From assembly GCA_013824265.1 (NCBI GenBank), contig PNNO01000004.1, positions 88,001 to 152,000 on the forward strand: a stretch of DNA of 64,000 nt, in the 5' to 3' direction. Both the position numbers and the translations under genes were made by a program. The DNA comes from a bacterium. GTDB lineage: Bacteria > Patescibacteriota > Gracilibacteria > UBA1369 > PNNO01. This document shows positions 26,100 to 35,186 of this stretch, in pieces (the first letter of the stretch is position 1; the number at the start of each line of letters is the position of its first letter). The notes below the pieces were generated by a model. It saw only the letters and a program-made list of their open reading frames with translations. It did not search any database and was not told the origin of the DNA.

Positions 26100-26128
26100 T
26101 TGCTAAGAAAAAGTCAATAAAGTACAAT
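26100..26128 (+). promoter_or_regulatory. fmt promoter
   Basis: TTGCTA (26100-26105), 17 bp, TACAAT (26123-26128); leader of about 18 nt. Confidence 0.5.
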
Positions 26129-26152
26129 TCGCATGTAAATTAAATCTATACT

Positions 26153-27067
26153 ATGAAAGTTGTATTTTTTGGCACCCCACAATTCGCAGTTCCTTTTGTA
26201 CGGCATTTAAATGCAGACAGAGAAATAAAACTTGAAGCCGTTGTAACCCAGCCCGATAAGCCTGTCGGAAGGAAAAGAGAAATGACCCCTCCTCCGGTTA
26301 AGGAATTTGCGCAAAAAATGGGAATACCGGTTTTTCAACCAGAGAAAGTAAAGAATAATAAGGAATTTATTCAAACAATTAAAGATCTTAAACCGGAATT
26401 TATTGTTGTTGTTGCGTATGGAGCAATCCTCCCAAAAGAAATACTGGAAATACCAAAGTGTGATTGCATAAATGTTCACGCATCGCTTTTACCAAGATAC
26501 AGAGGAGCATCTCCAATTCAATCAGCACTACTTAAAGGAGATAAAGAAACAGGCGTGAGTTTTATGAGCATGGATGAAAAACTTGATGCCGGCGATATAT
26601 ATCTGCTAAAAAAAGTAACAATAGCGGACGATGATAATCAGGAAAGTTTATTCGAGAAATTGTCTGACATTGGGGCCACGCTTCTTCCTTCCGTTTTAAG
26701 AGACATCAAAGATCAAATTCTAACTTCCATACCACAATACGAAAGTCTTGTTACATATTGCAAAAAAATCTCTAAAGATGACGCGCAAATTTATCCGGAA
26801 AAAGAAACTGCCATAAACATAGAAAACAAACTTAGAGCCTTTACTCCATGGCCCGGAATCTACATGATTTTTAAGGGCAAAAGATTGAAATTAATAGATG
26901 TTAAAGAATTAGAAACTGAAGAAAAACTAAAAGCCGGCGAGTTCTCTCCTATAAAAAACAAACTGCTTCTTGGAACAAAAAGCGGAATTCTTGAAATAAA
27001 AAAAATCCAACCCGAAGGGAAAAAACCAATGTCCGCAAAGGAATTTATTAACGGATTTTTGTCATAA
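26153..27067 (+). CDS. fmt: Methionyl-tRNA formyltransferase
   Basis: Formylates initiator Met-tRNA using 10-formyl-THF. N-terminal FFGTPQFAVPFVRHL, catalytic block NVHASLLPRYRGASPIQ (Asn, His) and the conserved DAGDIY (Asp). The C-terminal tRNA-binding domain has FTPWPGIYM. 304 aa. Fits the one-carbon genes elsewhere in the window (glyA, 5-FCL, pabAB). The 3' end overlaps the O-antigen-ligase gene by 20 bp. Confidence 0.95.
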   Translation: MKVVFFGTPQFAVPFVRHLNADREIKLEAVVTQPDKPVGRKREMTPPPVKEFAQKMGIPVFQPEKVKNNKEFIQTIKDLKPEFIVVVAYGAILPKEILEIPKCDCINVHASLLPRYRGASPIQSALLKGDKETGVSFMSMDEKLDAGDIYLLKKVTIADDDNQESLFEKLSDIGATLLPSVLRDIKDQILTSIPQYESLVTYCKKISKDDAQIYPEKETAINIENKLRAFTPWPGIYMIFKGKRLKLIDVKELETEEKLKAGEFSPIKNKLLLGTKSGILEIKKIQPEGKKPMSAKEFINGFLS

Positions 27068-28391
27068 GGTATCCTCCGGAAAGACCAAGAACCAAAAACA
27101 AAAGTAATTGCCCCTGGTATAGAGATACCAGGTAATGATCGAACAAACCAATAACGCCCAACGCGACAAGTGCCGCTAATATAAATACACCGGCATCAGG
27201 TTTTTCCGATTTAAATTTATTTTGATGTGCAAACAGATAGATAACCATTAAAACAAGAAGTGCTGCGAAAATACCAAATCCAATAACACCTATTTCGTTT
27301 ATCAGAAGCATATAAATATTGTGCACCGGCTGAAAATCCCACGGAGCCAATTTAACTGCCGTAAAATCCGGCATTGCGAGTGTGAAATTTCCAAGACCAA
27401 CACCAAACGGCTGCAAATAAATCATTTTTTTCGCTATCGAAAAATAGAACACTCGTTCATCAAAAGACCCAGTATCGGTAAAGAGTAATCTGCTAAAAAT
27501 CGTTCCCTCCAAATTAAATATAACCACAAAAAATACAAACAAACTTAACGCCAGAAAAACATACTTAAAAGACACTTTCATATCCTTGATGGATATAAAA
27601 ACAAGGCTCGCTACAACAAGCGCAAGCATTGCGCTTCTACTGAAAGTTAAAACAAGTGCGGCCAGCAAAAGAATCATTATCGGATAAGCCAAATGTTCTT
27701 TTTGTCTTACTCTGTAAAACGTAAGGAAAATTCCAGTCAAAAGATATCCGGCCAAAATATTGGAATGCTGAAAAGTCCCGTATGATCTAATAATGTTGGT
27801 CCCCTCGATATCCATTTTTGCTATGCCCGGCGTTCCCGGTGTAATCACCGGCTCACCCAAAAAATGTAAACCAACAGAGCCTTGATTTATATATTGCATC
27901 ATTGCAATTGCCGCCTGGAAACTTACAGAGGCTATAAAAACATTAATTATTGTATCAAGCTTTACAATGTCATTTACCATGTACAGGTAAACTATCAAAA
28001 GTTCCAAGAACCTAACTGAAAGCATTAATGAAAGCCAACTATCTTCCGCGAAAACAACGGATATTTGGCATGACAAAACAAATAAAAGCAAAAGCAGGAA
28101 TATAAACCATCTTCCATAAGTAAGTTTTTGCTTAAATTCACCGCTAAGGATTGCTATTCCCCACGAGATCAAAGAAAGAAGAAAAACTATGTCCGCAAGG
28201 TAATAAAAAATAGAAGTGTATGGATTAAAATTCCCACCTTCATAAACAGGCGAAGTGTAAACAACCACATCTATCTGGAAAGGAATAAGGAAAACAAATG
28301 CGCAAAATAAAAAACGACTTACCTTTAAAAAGGTTAGCCTTGTAACACTTTGTTTTATTTTTTTAAGAACTTGTAGCTTTCTTAGTTTCAT
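27048..28391 (-). CDS. O-antigen ligase/Wzy-like polytopic membrane protein
   Basis: 447 aa with about ten hydrophobic segments and a Wzy_C-type central region: IRSYGTFQHSNILAGYLL, TFSRSAMLALVVASL and the large periplasmic loop with QPVHNIYMLLINEIG. These are the landmarks of O-antigen ligases and polymerases. Acts on lipid-linked glycans or protein glycosylation. Its start overlaps the SBP gene's end by 29 bp, so the two are probably coupled. Confidence 0.85.
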   Translation of the reverse strand: MKLRKLQVLKKIKQSVTRLTFLKVSRFLFCAFVFLIPFQIDVVVYTSPVYEGGNFNPYTSIFYYLADIVFLLSLISWGIAILSGEFKQKLTYGRWFIFLLLLLFVLSCQISVVFAEDSWLSLMLSVRFLELLIVYLYMVNDIVKLDTIINVFIASVSFQAAIAMMQYINQGSVGLHFLGEPVITPGTPGIAKMDIEGTNIIRSYGTFQHSNILAGYLLTGIFLTFYRVRQKEHLAYPIMILLLAALVLTFSRSAMLALVVASLVFISIKDMKVSFKYVFLALSLFVFFVVIFNLEGTIFSRLLFTDTGSFDERVFYFSIAKKMIYLQPFGVGLGNFTLAMPDFTAVKLAPWDFQPVHNIYMLLINEIGVIGFGIFAALLVLMVIYLFAHQNKFKSEKPDAGVFILAALVALGVIGLFDHYLVSLYQGQLLLFLVLGLSGGYLMTKIR

Positions 28392-29832
28392 CGTCAGCCT
28401 TTACTTGCGGGATTAATCCCTCGCTAGGTAGAATAGCATTTATTTCGTCCTGTGCAATCTTCATTGCGTCAGCAGGACTTTTTGTGGCAAGTACAGACTC
28501 AATGGCCTTAACGAAAATTTCTTCGTAAACTTTGTCATCATATATAGGGAAACTTTCGGCAATACCAATTTGATCGGCGAACACACCGTAAATAGGATCC
28601 GTCTTTTGGGTATCAATCATATCTCTTCTACTTGTAGGTTTGTGTGTTTTCTCGTTGTAATGTTGTAAGGATTCTTTTGAAGATATGAACATTAAAAAAT
28701 CCCATGACCAGTCAGGATGCTCGGAAGTTCTGGCGACTGTTTCCGCAAAATAATGCGCATAAGCAACACGCTTTTCCGTTGACTGAGAAGGATCTTTTTT
28801 CTGAGGAATCATGGCTATTCTTATAACATCCGGATTTATTGTTGAAAGTCCTTTGGCCTGAAGAGCCTTAACCTCATTTACAATTTGATCGTACATATAG
28901 GAATAACCGATAATCATTGAAACTTTTCCTCGAGCAAAAGTTGTAATTTCTTTTGTATCCGAGTTTCCATCGGAAAGATAGGAATTCCACGAGTAGTTCT
29001 TATTCTTTGGATCGGCAAAACTTGTATATAGTTCAAGTGCGTTTGGCCCCGGTTTTATAATTGAGCCATCACTATCAACCCCTTGTTGCTGAGCAAAAAT
29101 CGACTTGGAATAATTTTTATCATATATACTTCCACCATCCTGAATCATAAGTAAATAAAGTATATCAACGGCTCTTGAGACATTGCTTGAAAATCCCATC
29201 GCGATTCCGGAAACTTCAAAACGCTCAAAACTATTATCTTTTTTTGTAAGTTTAAATACATCTTCTTTAAGTCCTTCCCAAGTTGAAGACGGTTTTCCCT
29301 GTGCGGGCAAAGCATCGTCAAACTGATCTTTGTTGTAGTATAAGGCAAGCGTATCAACAGTCATTGGTATTCCATAAACAAGAAGCTCCCCTGTCTCCGG
29401 GTTTTGTTTAACCAAGTCATCCATAGTTACGGAAACAAATGTCTCTTCAAATGTTTGATACGGAAGCATATTGGCCGGAGCCGGATAAACTTTTTTATAG
29501 TTCTTTGCGAACCATGTATTTGGCACCGAAAAAATATCCGGACCTTCCCCTTCGGCAAGTTCATTTAAAATTGTATCGTAATATTCCTGAGTGTCGGTAA
29601 ATTGACGATAATTTATCCTAACTGTCGGATGAAGAGCTCTGTATTCCTGAATTAACGGATCCATAACCTCTGAATCATCAAAAAGCTTATAGTAAGTAAT
29701 CTCTATTGTTTCGGTAGTTTGAGTAGGTTTATATTCCTTTGTCCTAAAACAACCGGCACTAAAGGCGATAAGCCCTATAAAGGCTATCGCAAGCGCCGCC
29801 CCCCCGAAAATGATTAAGTTTCTTTTATTCAT
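28363..29832 (-). CDS. Lipoprotein extracellular solute-binding protein, family 1
   Basis: 489 aa. Signal peptide with lipobox FSAGC (Cys at ~28). SBP_bac_1 fold: ITYYKLFDDSEVMDPLIQEY, EGEGPDIFSVPNTWF, TVDTLALYYNKDQFDD, GKVSMIIGYSYMYDQI. Normally delivers sugars to an ABC importer, but no permease or ATPase gene adjoins. It shares an operon with the O-antigen-ligase-like gene. The promoter suggests a leaderless mRNA. Confidence 0.88.
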   Translation of the reverse strand: MNKRNLIIFGGAALAIAFIGLIAFSAGCFRTKEYKPTQTTETIEITYYKLFDDSEVMDPLIQEYRALHPTVRINYRQFTDTQEYYDTILNELAEGEGPDIFSVPNTWFAKNYKKVYPAPANMLPYQTFEETFVSVTMDDLVKQNPETGELLVYGIPMTVDTLALYYNKDQFDDALPAQGKPSSTWEGLKEDVFKLTKKDNSFERFEVSGIAMGFSSNVSRAVDILYLLMIQDGGSIYDKNYSKSIFAQQQGVDSDGSIIKPGPNALELYTSFADPKNKNYSWNSYLSDGNSDTKEITTFARGKVSMIIGYSYMYDQIVNEVKALQAKGLSTINPDVIRIAMIPQKKDPSQSTEKRVAYAHYFAETVARTSEHPDWSWDFLMFISSKESLQHYNEKTHKPTSRRDMIDTQKTDPIYGVFADQIGIAESFPIYDDKVYEEIFVKAIESVLATKSPADAMKIAQDEINAILPSEGLIPQVKADDETKKATSS

Positions 29833-29838
29833 AAGCTA

Positions 29839-29867
29839 ATTATAGCATTTTTTTTTGATCGAAACAA
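29839..29867 (-). promoter_or_regulatory. Strong SBP promoter, probably leaderless
   Basis: Minus strand TTGTTT (29862-29867), 17 bp ending in TGC, perfect TATAAT (29839-29844). The expected start falls at 29832-29833, i.e. on the ATG itself. Confidence 0.7.
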
Positions 29868-29910
29868 TGCCCAAAGCCTTAAATAAGCCATTTGTTGACA
29901 AATTAACGAT

Positions 29911-29939
29911 TTGATTTATTTATATTTCCGTAGTATAAT
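29911..29939 (+). promoter_or_regulatory. Promoter of the 109-aa gene
   Basis: TTGATT (29911-29916), 17 bp, TATAAT (29934-29939). The -10 is part of the perfect palindrome GTATAATTATAC (29933-29944). Confidence 0.65.
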
Positions 29940-29964
29940 TATACGATATCAATAAAAAATATAT

Positions 29965-30294
29965 ATGGGACTAGAAAACAGACAAGAAAACAATACGTAC
30001 CAACCAGTTCAAGATCTGCTTGACCAAGGGTATAAAAGACAGATGCTTTTTACTGACCTTGACGAAGCCGAACAAGTAAGCGAACAAATGGCTAGAATTA
30101 AGCACGAAATAGGGCAAGAAGCTGAAGGAAATTTTTCAATACTTGTGTTGCCGGAAGAAAAGTCAGCCTCTGAGAACATGTTGGCAAATACAGGCCCAAT
30201 GACAATTAGGGAAGAAACCAGTGGAAGAGTTAACGAAGTAATGGGAGAAGACGCAAATTCTTCAGGCGCTACCGGAACTAACGGCCGTCCTTAA
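29965..30294 (+). CDS. Small acidic hypothetical protein, 109 aa
   Basis: Unrecognised. Hydrophilic and acidic (DLDEAEQVSEQMARIKHEIG), no signal or membrane segment, with a disordered Ser/Gly/Asn-rich C terminus. A strong promoter with short leader supports it as a real gene. Its 3' end overlaps the GT2 gene by 17 bp, tail to tail. Confidence 0.6.
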   Translation: MGLENRQENNTYQPVQDLLDQGYKRQMLFTDLDEAEQVSEQMARIKHEIGQEAEGNFSILVLPEEKSASENMLANTGPMTIREETSGRVNEVMGEDANSSGATGTNGRP

Positions 30295-31186
30295 TCCCTT
30301 TTAGATAGTATCTTTTTGAAAGCGCGTAAAAGTATAGATTTTCAGGATCTATTCTTTTTAGAATTGCAAGCGCAGGACGGCTTGAAATAACCGCAAAAAC
30401 AAATTGTTTCCATTTTGGCGGAACCTTCCCAAGTTCGGGATATTTTTTATGAAAAAGATGCGCAGACTTTCCTATTTGATACATTCTTTTCTCAAGCCCG
30501 GACTCATCCAGTTGATGAAAATGGTACGCTATAGCCATTGGGTTGTAATAAAGAATCAGGTTTTCTTTTTTGGTTAGCCTGTAACCAAGCTCTATATCTT
30601 CCCATCCGTAAGAGCTGAACCTTGAATCAAAAGGATGTTTTTTTAACAGAGACTTCTTAAGCGAAATGTTTGATGTATAGAAAAAATTGTAATCAGCCGT
30701 TTTTTTGCCTTCAAGTTTCTCAAAAGCAAACTGATGACCCCCAAATCTTCCAAAAACAGATGATCCGTTTGTTAGCCACTCCATAAAAGGAGTTACTTCA
30801 AGCCGCGGATCCCATGCTATAAAGCCCAAAACCGCTTCATTTTCATTCTTATATTTGCGATGGAAATTCAAGTGCTGTTTAACAAAATCGGGCAAAACAA
30901 AAATATCATCGCCTATAAAAGCGATTATTTTCCCTTTTGCGTACCTAAGAGCATAATTGCGGGCTATTCCCTGCCCCTGATTCTTTTGATACAGATAGTT
31001 TATTTCGATTGAAAGTTTTTTCTGCGCGTTTTCAACAACTTTTTTGGTACTATCGGTACTTCCATCGTCAATAACAATTACTTCAAACTCGTTTTTCATA
31101 AAATCCTGCTCATTGAGCTTCTTTAAGCACTCCTTTAGAGCTGCTGACCTGTTGTATGTTGGAATTATTATTGAAAGCTGCATCAT
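30278..31186 (-). CDS. Family 2 glycosyltransferase
   Basis: 302-aa GT-A enzyme. N-terminal LSIIIPTYNRSAALKECL, IDDGSTDST with the nucleotide-sugar Asp, and AFIGDDIFVLPDF as the DxD region, then GWEDIELGYRL, the acceptor-site ED motif. Probably adds sugars to surface glycans together with the neighbouring WecG-like and ligase-like functions. No membrane anchor. Confidence 0.9.
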   Translation of the reverse strand: MMQLSIIIPTYNRSAALKECLKKLNEQDFMKNEFEVIVIDDGSTDSTKKVVENAQKKLSIEINYLYQKNQGQGIARNYALRYAKGKIIAFIGDDIFVLPDFVKQHLNFHRKYKNENEAVLGFIAWDPRLEVTPFMEWLTNGSSVFGRFGGHQFAFEKLEGKKTADYNFFYTSNISLKKSLLKKHPFDSRFSSYGWEDIELGYRLTKKENLILYYNPMAIAYHFHQLDESGLEKRMYQIGKSAHLFHKKYPELGKVPPKWKQFVFAVISSRPALAILKRIDPENLYFYALSKRYYLKGIKDGR

Positions 31187-31303
31187 TCGGTCTTAATGGT
31201 CTATCTTTAAAATGATCGAGACAAGTTTAGCAAAATTTCAAACAATTGATAATGCGGATAATTTATGTTTCAATAGAATGAGTTAATATTTAACACAAAA
31301 AAC

Positions 31304-32269
31304 ATGAAAAAGCTTTTTGCTTTTCTGGCTGTGTGTTCAATTGTGATGACTCCTGCGAGCGTAAGCGCGGAAACAATGCGCGACGTAATTCAGGACACAT
31401 ACATGCAGTTCACAGACACTTTCCCGGATGTATCATCGGTTCATCCAAATTTTGCAGCGGTTGCAATGCTTGTTGAAGATGAAGTTATAGGTGGCTACCC
31501 TGACGGAACTTTTAAACCGGATGGGAACATAAATCGCGCCGAACTTATGAAGATGGTTGTTGAAATGTATTATCCTAAATCCGAAGAAACAGCTTTGAGC
31601 TCGTATGAAAGCTGTTTTACCGATGTTACCAACGAATGGTTTGCATACTATGTATGTAAAGGGAAATCTCTTGGATGGGTTGATGGCTATCCGGATGGAA
31701 GTTTTAAACCTGGAAACAACGTTAACAGAGTTGAAGCAATTAAAATTATTTTAAACTCAATGATTGAGGATGAACTTTGGCCTTCTCCTACGGATGCAGA
31801 GCTTGCTCTTACAATGCCTGCCGATTCCGAAGCGGGAGCTTGGTACATGGGTTATCTTCAGTTCTCGGTTGCAAAAGAACTTTTGGACGGACAACACGTA
31901 ACCGGAGATGAACAGACATACTTTTACAAACCTGGCGACTACATGACAAGAAAAGAAGTTGCTGAAATGATATACAGAACATACGTTTATATGGTTGAGC
32001 GTCTTGAATATGTTGATTTAATAGCAACAACATCATGCTTTCAAACAGACCATTTGGATATGACTGAAGACGATGCTTATGCTTTATGGATAGACGAAGT
32101 ATTAACTCCGTTCGGATATACCGAAGAAGATGCCGATTGGCTATCTGACACATATACAACCGATGACGTTTTGACATTATTCAAATTGGATGCGGTTGAA
32201 TATTTATGCGGGGACAAAGAAAGCGTTGATATGACAAAATGGGAAGGATTTCAAAAATTCGCCAGATAA
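31304..32269 (+). CDS. Secreted SLH-domain protein
   Basis: 321 aa. Signal peptide ~1-22 (PASVSA/E). Three SLH repeats: FPDV...GGYPDGTFKPDGNINRAE, FTDV...DGYPDGSFKPGNNVNRVE, and a diverged third with FYKPGDYMTRKEVAEMI. The last ~85 residues are acidic and unassigned, with two Cys (TTSCFQTD, EYLCGD). Second SLH protein in the window, supporting an S-layer or wall-attached coat. Followed by a strong terminator. Confidence 0.9.
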   Translation: MKKLFAFLAVCSIVMTPASVSAETMRDVIQDTYMQFTDTFPDVSSVHPNFAAVAMLVEDEVIGGYPDGTFKPDGNINRAELMKMVVEMYYPKSEETALSSYESCFTDVTNEWFAYYVCKGKSLGWVDGYPDGSFKPGNNVNRVEAIKIILNSMIEDELWPSPTDAELALTMPADSEAGAWYMGYLQFSVAKELLDGQHVTGDEQTYFYKPGDYMTRKEVAEMIYRTYVYMVERLEYVDLIATTSCFQTDHLDMTEDDAYALWIDEVLTPFGYTEEDADWLSDTYTTDDVLTLFKLDAVEYLCGDKESVDMTKWEGFQKFAR

Positions 32270-32294
32270 CATGAGATAATTTTGAACTTATAAT

Positions 32295-32334
32295 AAGAGG
32301 AGGCCCTTTGTTTAAGAGCCTCCTCTTTTGTTTT
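32295..32334 (+). terminator. Strong intrinsic terminator of the SLH gene
   Basis: AAGAGGAGGC (32295-32304) pairs with GCCTCCTCTT (32318-32327) perfectly, then TTGTTTT. Confidence 0.9.
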
Positions 32335-32348
32335 ACTCCTAAGATATT

Positions 32349-32753
32349 TTACTCTTCGGATTCCTCTTCTTTATTTAAAGGCTGAACATCAGCGTCAACA
32401 GCGCCTTTTTCTCCTTTTTTCCACGTGAGAATGTTTACGTCTTTTGCAATTATTTCGGTTGTGAAGCGCTTTTCTCCGGCATCAGTATCGTAACTTCTGT
32501 TTCTTAACTGCCCCTCAACATAAACGCTCGAACCTTTTTTTAGATATTCTCCGCAAAGCTGGCCAAGCTTTCTCCAGGCCACAACACGGTGAAAATCCGT
32601 TTCACCCTTAACCTCACCGCTTGCATTTTTCCACTTACGGTTTGTTGCAATTGCAAAATTGGCCACACTGTTGCCATTTTGCGTTGACCTTACTTCCGGA
32701 TCCGCAACAAGATGTCCGAGAAGTGATACCCGATTGAGACTTTTCATCTTCAT
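32349..32753 (-). CDS. ssb: Single-stranded DNA-binding protein
   Basis: 134 aa with the OB fold of bacterial SSB: LNRVSLLGHLVADPEVRST, VANFAIATNRKWKN, DFHRVVAWRKLGQLCGEYLKKG and VYVEGQLRNRSY. The tail is short and acidic (NKEEESEE) but has no DDIPF-type tip, the usual docking site for SSB partners. An SSB with a normal tip may exist elsewhere. Confidence 0.93.
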   Translation of the reverse strand: MKMKSLNRVSLLGHLVADPEVRSTQNGNSVANFAIATNRKWKNASGEVKGETDFHRVVAWRKLGQLCGEYLKKGSSVYVEGQLRNRSYDTDAGEKRFTTEIIAKDVNILTWKKGEKGAVDADVQPLNKEEESEE

Positions 32754-32881
32754 TAGGGTTAAATAATAAGTACCCTAAGCCTACAAAAGATATGTGAAGA
32801 AATATTAAAATATTCTTAAAATTTTTTTGCTTGTCGTAGCGCCCAACATAAAGAATAATAGTGGCTGAATAACAATCTTTT

Positions 32882-33517
32882 ATGTTTACGGGCATAATCA
32901 AATCGGTGGGGACAATTACGGAAGTAATTAAAAAGAATGAACTTCTTGAAATTACAATTACAAGCAACCTTGAATCCAATCATTTAAACATCGGAGATTC
33001 CGTTAGTGTTGAGGGAATTTGCTCAACAATTGTTTCGCACAAAAACAAAGAGCTTACCTTCCAATACATGCCGGAAACCATAAGTAAAACCTCCGTTTCT
33101 TCATGGGAAAAAGGCACAAAAGTTAATCTGGAACCTTCTTTATCAATGGAAGATGCGGTAAGCGGACATTTTGTATCCGGCCACATAGACGCGACAGGAA
33201 CAATAAAATCAATTAAAACCTCTGAAAGTACAAAAGAAATTGAAATCGCCTACCCAAAAGAACTTAGAAAATTTATAGCACTAAAAGGATCCGTGAGTAT
33301 AGATGGCATAAGCCTTACGGTCTCCATGCTTGAACCAAGCACATTTTCCGTTTCGCTTATTCCGCACACAACTGAGCACACAACACTGGGAGCCAAAAAA
33401 GAGGGTGATCTTGTTAACATTGAAATTGACATGCTCTCACGCTATTTAAAACAGCTTTTTGATGCGCGTGACGAAGAAACAAGTTATGAATACCTTAAAG
33501 AACGCGGATTTATTTAA
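32882..33517 (+). CDS. ribE: Riboflavin synthase alpha subunit
   Basis: Dismutates two lumazines into riboflavin. 211 aa with two lumazine-binding repeats: MFTGIIKSVGTI and GDSVSVEGICSTI in the first, GHFVSGHIDATGTI and KGSVSIDGISLTV in the second. First gene of ribE-ribH-pgk-YqeG-like, each separated by 2-21 bp. The 128-bp upstream gap has no RFN/FMN riboswitch. Confidence 0.93.
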   Translation: MFTGIIKSVGTITEVIKKNELLEITITSNLESNHLNIGDSVSVEGICSTIVSHKNKELTFQYMPETISKTSVSSWEKGTKVNLEPSLSMEDAVSGHFVSGHIDATGTIKSIKTSESTKEIEIAYPKELRKFIALKGSVSIDGISLTVSMLEPSTFSVSLIPHTTEHTTLGAKKEGDLVNIEIDMLSRYLKQLFDARDEETSYEYLKERGFI

Positions 33518-33519
33518 TT

Positions 33520-33972
33520 ATGAGCAAGCACCAAATAAAAAAAGGCATTGGTATGGATGGATCAAAGGCAAAAATCGCGATAATTTTGTCGGAGTTTAAT
33601 ATTCACATAGGAGAAGAACTTCTAAAAAATACTGTCGAAGAATTAAAGAGATGCGGGACAAAAAAGATTGAAATAATCCGTGTACCCGGAGCCTTGGAAA
33701 TCCCTTTAACCGCACAAAAAATAATAGAGAAGAAATCGCCGGACGCAGTTATTGCGCTTGGCGTTATAATTAAAGGCCAAACCAGTCACTACGAGCACGT
33801 TTCGCGGGAAAGCATAAACGGATTAATGACAGTTTCACTTTTAACCGGAACGCCAATAATTCAGGGAATTCTCACCGTGTTAAACGAAAAACAGGCAAAG
33901 AAAAGGATTGTTCTTGGGAAGGAATACGCACAAACTGCACTTTCAATTATAAAAACTTTTTCATCACTTTAA
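33520..33972 (+). CDS. ribH: 6,7-dimethyl-8-ribityllumazine synthase
   Basis: 150 aa lumazine synthase: AIILSEFNIHIGEELL, IIRVPGALEIPLTAQ, VIALGVIIKGQTSHYEHVS with the catalytic His, and IIQGILTVLNEKQAKKR. Makes the substrate of RibE, two bases upstream in the operon. ribD and ribBA, which feed the pathway, are not in the window. Confidence 0.93.
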   Translation: MSKHQIKKGIGMDGSKAKIAIILSEFNIHIGEELLKNTVEELKRCGTKKIEIIRVPGALEIPLTAQKIIEKKSPDAVIALGVIIKGQTSHYEHVSRESINGLMTVSLLTGTPIIQGILTVLNEKQAKKRIVLGKEYAQTALSIIKTFSSL

Positions 33973-33993
33973 TTCACTTTAATTTCCAAAATT

Positions 33994-35175
33994 ATGAAAC
34001 TAAGGACAATAAAAGATGTTGATTTAAAAGGAAAAACCACGATAGTAAGAGTGGATTATAACGTCCCTATGGAAGGGTCAATAATTACGGATGACACAAG
34101 AATCCGTGAATCAATCCCTACAATTAATTATCTCTTGGGTAACGGCGCAAAGGTAATTCTTATGTCACATCTCGGAAGGCCAAAAAACGGACCGGAAGAT
34201 GATTTAAGATTAAACCCGGTCGCGGATAAACTTTCACAAATAATCGGGAAGCCTGTTATAAAAGTTGACGACTGCGTTGGGCCGGAAGTTGAACATGCTG
34301 TAAAAGCTCTTCAATCAGGGCAAATTTTAATGCTGGAAAATACAAGATTTCACAAAGAAGAAGAGGCCAATGATCCGGAATTTGCAAAAAAACTGGCAAG
34401 CTACGCCGATATCTTTGTGAGTGATGGATTTGGAACCGTTCACAGGGCGCACGCTTCAACGGAAGGAATTGCTCACCACATTCCGGCATACGCGGGGCTT
34501 CTTGTTGAAAAAGAAATCAACGCGCTGTCCCCTCTTTTGGGCACAGTTGAACACCCTTTTGTTGTTCTTCTTGGAGGCGCAAAAATCGATACAAAAATAG
34601 GCGTTATAAAGACTTACATCAAAAAAGCCAACACAATTCTGCTTGGAGGCGGACTTGCGAATACGTTTGTTTACGCGCGCGGATTTGATGTAGGTGAATC
34701 TTTGTGCGAAAAAGACAAAATGGAACTTGCGCAGGAACTTATGATAGAGGCGCAGGAAAACAACTGCAAGCTTGTTACTCCGGGAGGCGCAATTGTGGCC
34801 GATGAAATTGGCGACGACGTTATAACCGCGGACATGGAAATAACAGGGGTTGAAGGCAATATGCAAATGCTTGATATAGGTGAAAAATCAACTGACAAAT
34901 ACATAGAAATACTTAAAGGGGCCAAAACAATAATCTGGAATGGTCCTGTTGGACTTTATGAAAAAGAACCGTTTGAAAAAGGAACAAAGAGAATTGCTCA
35001 GGCGCTGGCAAAAGTTGAAGGAAAAACATACCTCGGAGGCGGCGATACTCTGGACGCACTAAAGAAATTCAACATAGATCCGAAGTCTTTTACGCATGTA
35101 TCAACCGGCGGAGGCGCAATGCTTGAATTCCTTGAAGGAATAGCCCTTCCGGGCATAAAAGTGCTTGAGGCTTAA
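33994..35175 (+). CDS. pgk: Phosphoglycerate kinase
   Basis: Glycolytic ATP-forming step. 393 aa: VRVDYNVPMEG, SHLGRPKNGPED, the hinge and nucleotide site FVVLLGGAKIDTKIGVI, and the C-terminal STGGGAMLEFLEG. Full-length and intact. 21 bp after ribH with no separate promoter evident. Confidence 0.97.
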   Translation: MKLRTIKDVDLKGKTTIVRVDYNVPMEGSIITDDTRIRESIPTINYLLGNGAKVILMSHLGRPKNGPEDDLRLNPVADKLSQIIGKPVIKVDDCVGPEVEHAVKALQSGQILMLENTRFHKEEEANDPEFAKKLASYADIFVSDGFGTVHRAHASTEGIAHHIPAYAGLLVEKEINALSPLLGTVEHPFVVLLGGAKIDTKIGVIKTYIKKANTILLGGGLANTFVYARGFDVGESLCEKDKMELAQELMIEAQENNCKLVTPGGAIVADEIGDDVITADMEITGVEGNMQMLDIGEKSTDKYIEILKGAKTIIWNGPVGLYEKEPFEKGTKRIAQALAKVEGKTYLGGGDTLDALKKFNIDPKSFTHVSTGGGAMLEFLEGIALPGIKVLEA

Positions 35176-35186
35176 AAATTCAACGA

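Noticed and set aside
32754..32881. FMN (RFN) riboswitch before ribE
   Set aside because: The gap is too short and shows none of the conserved RFN segments.
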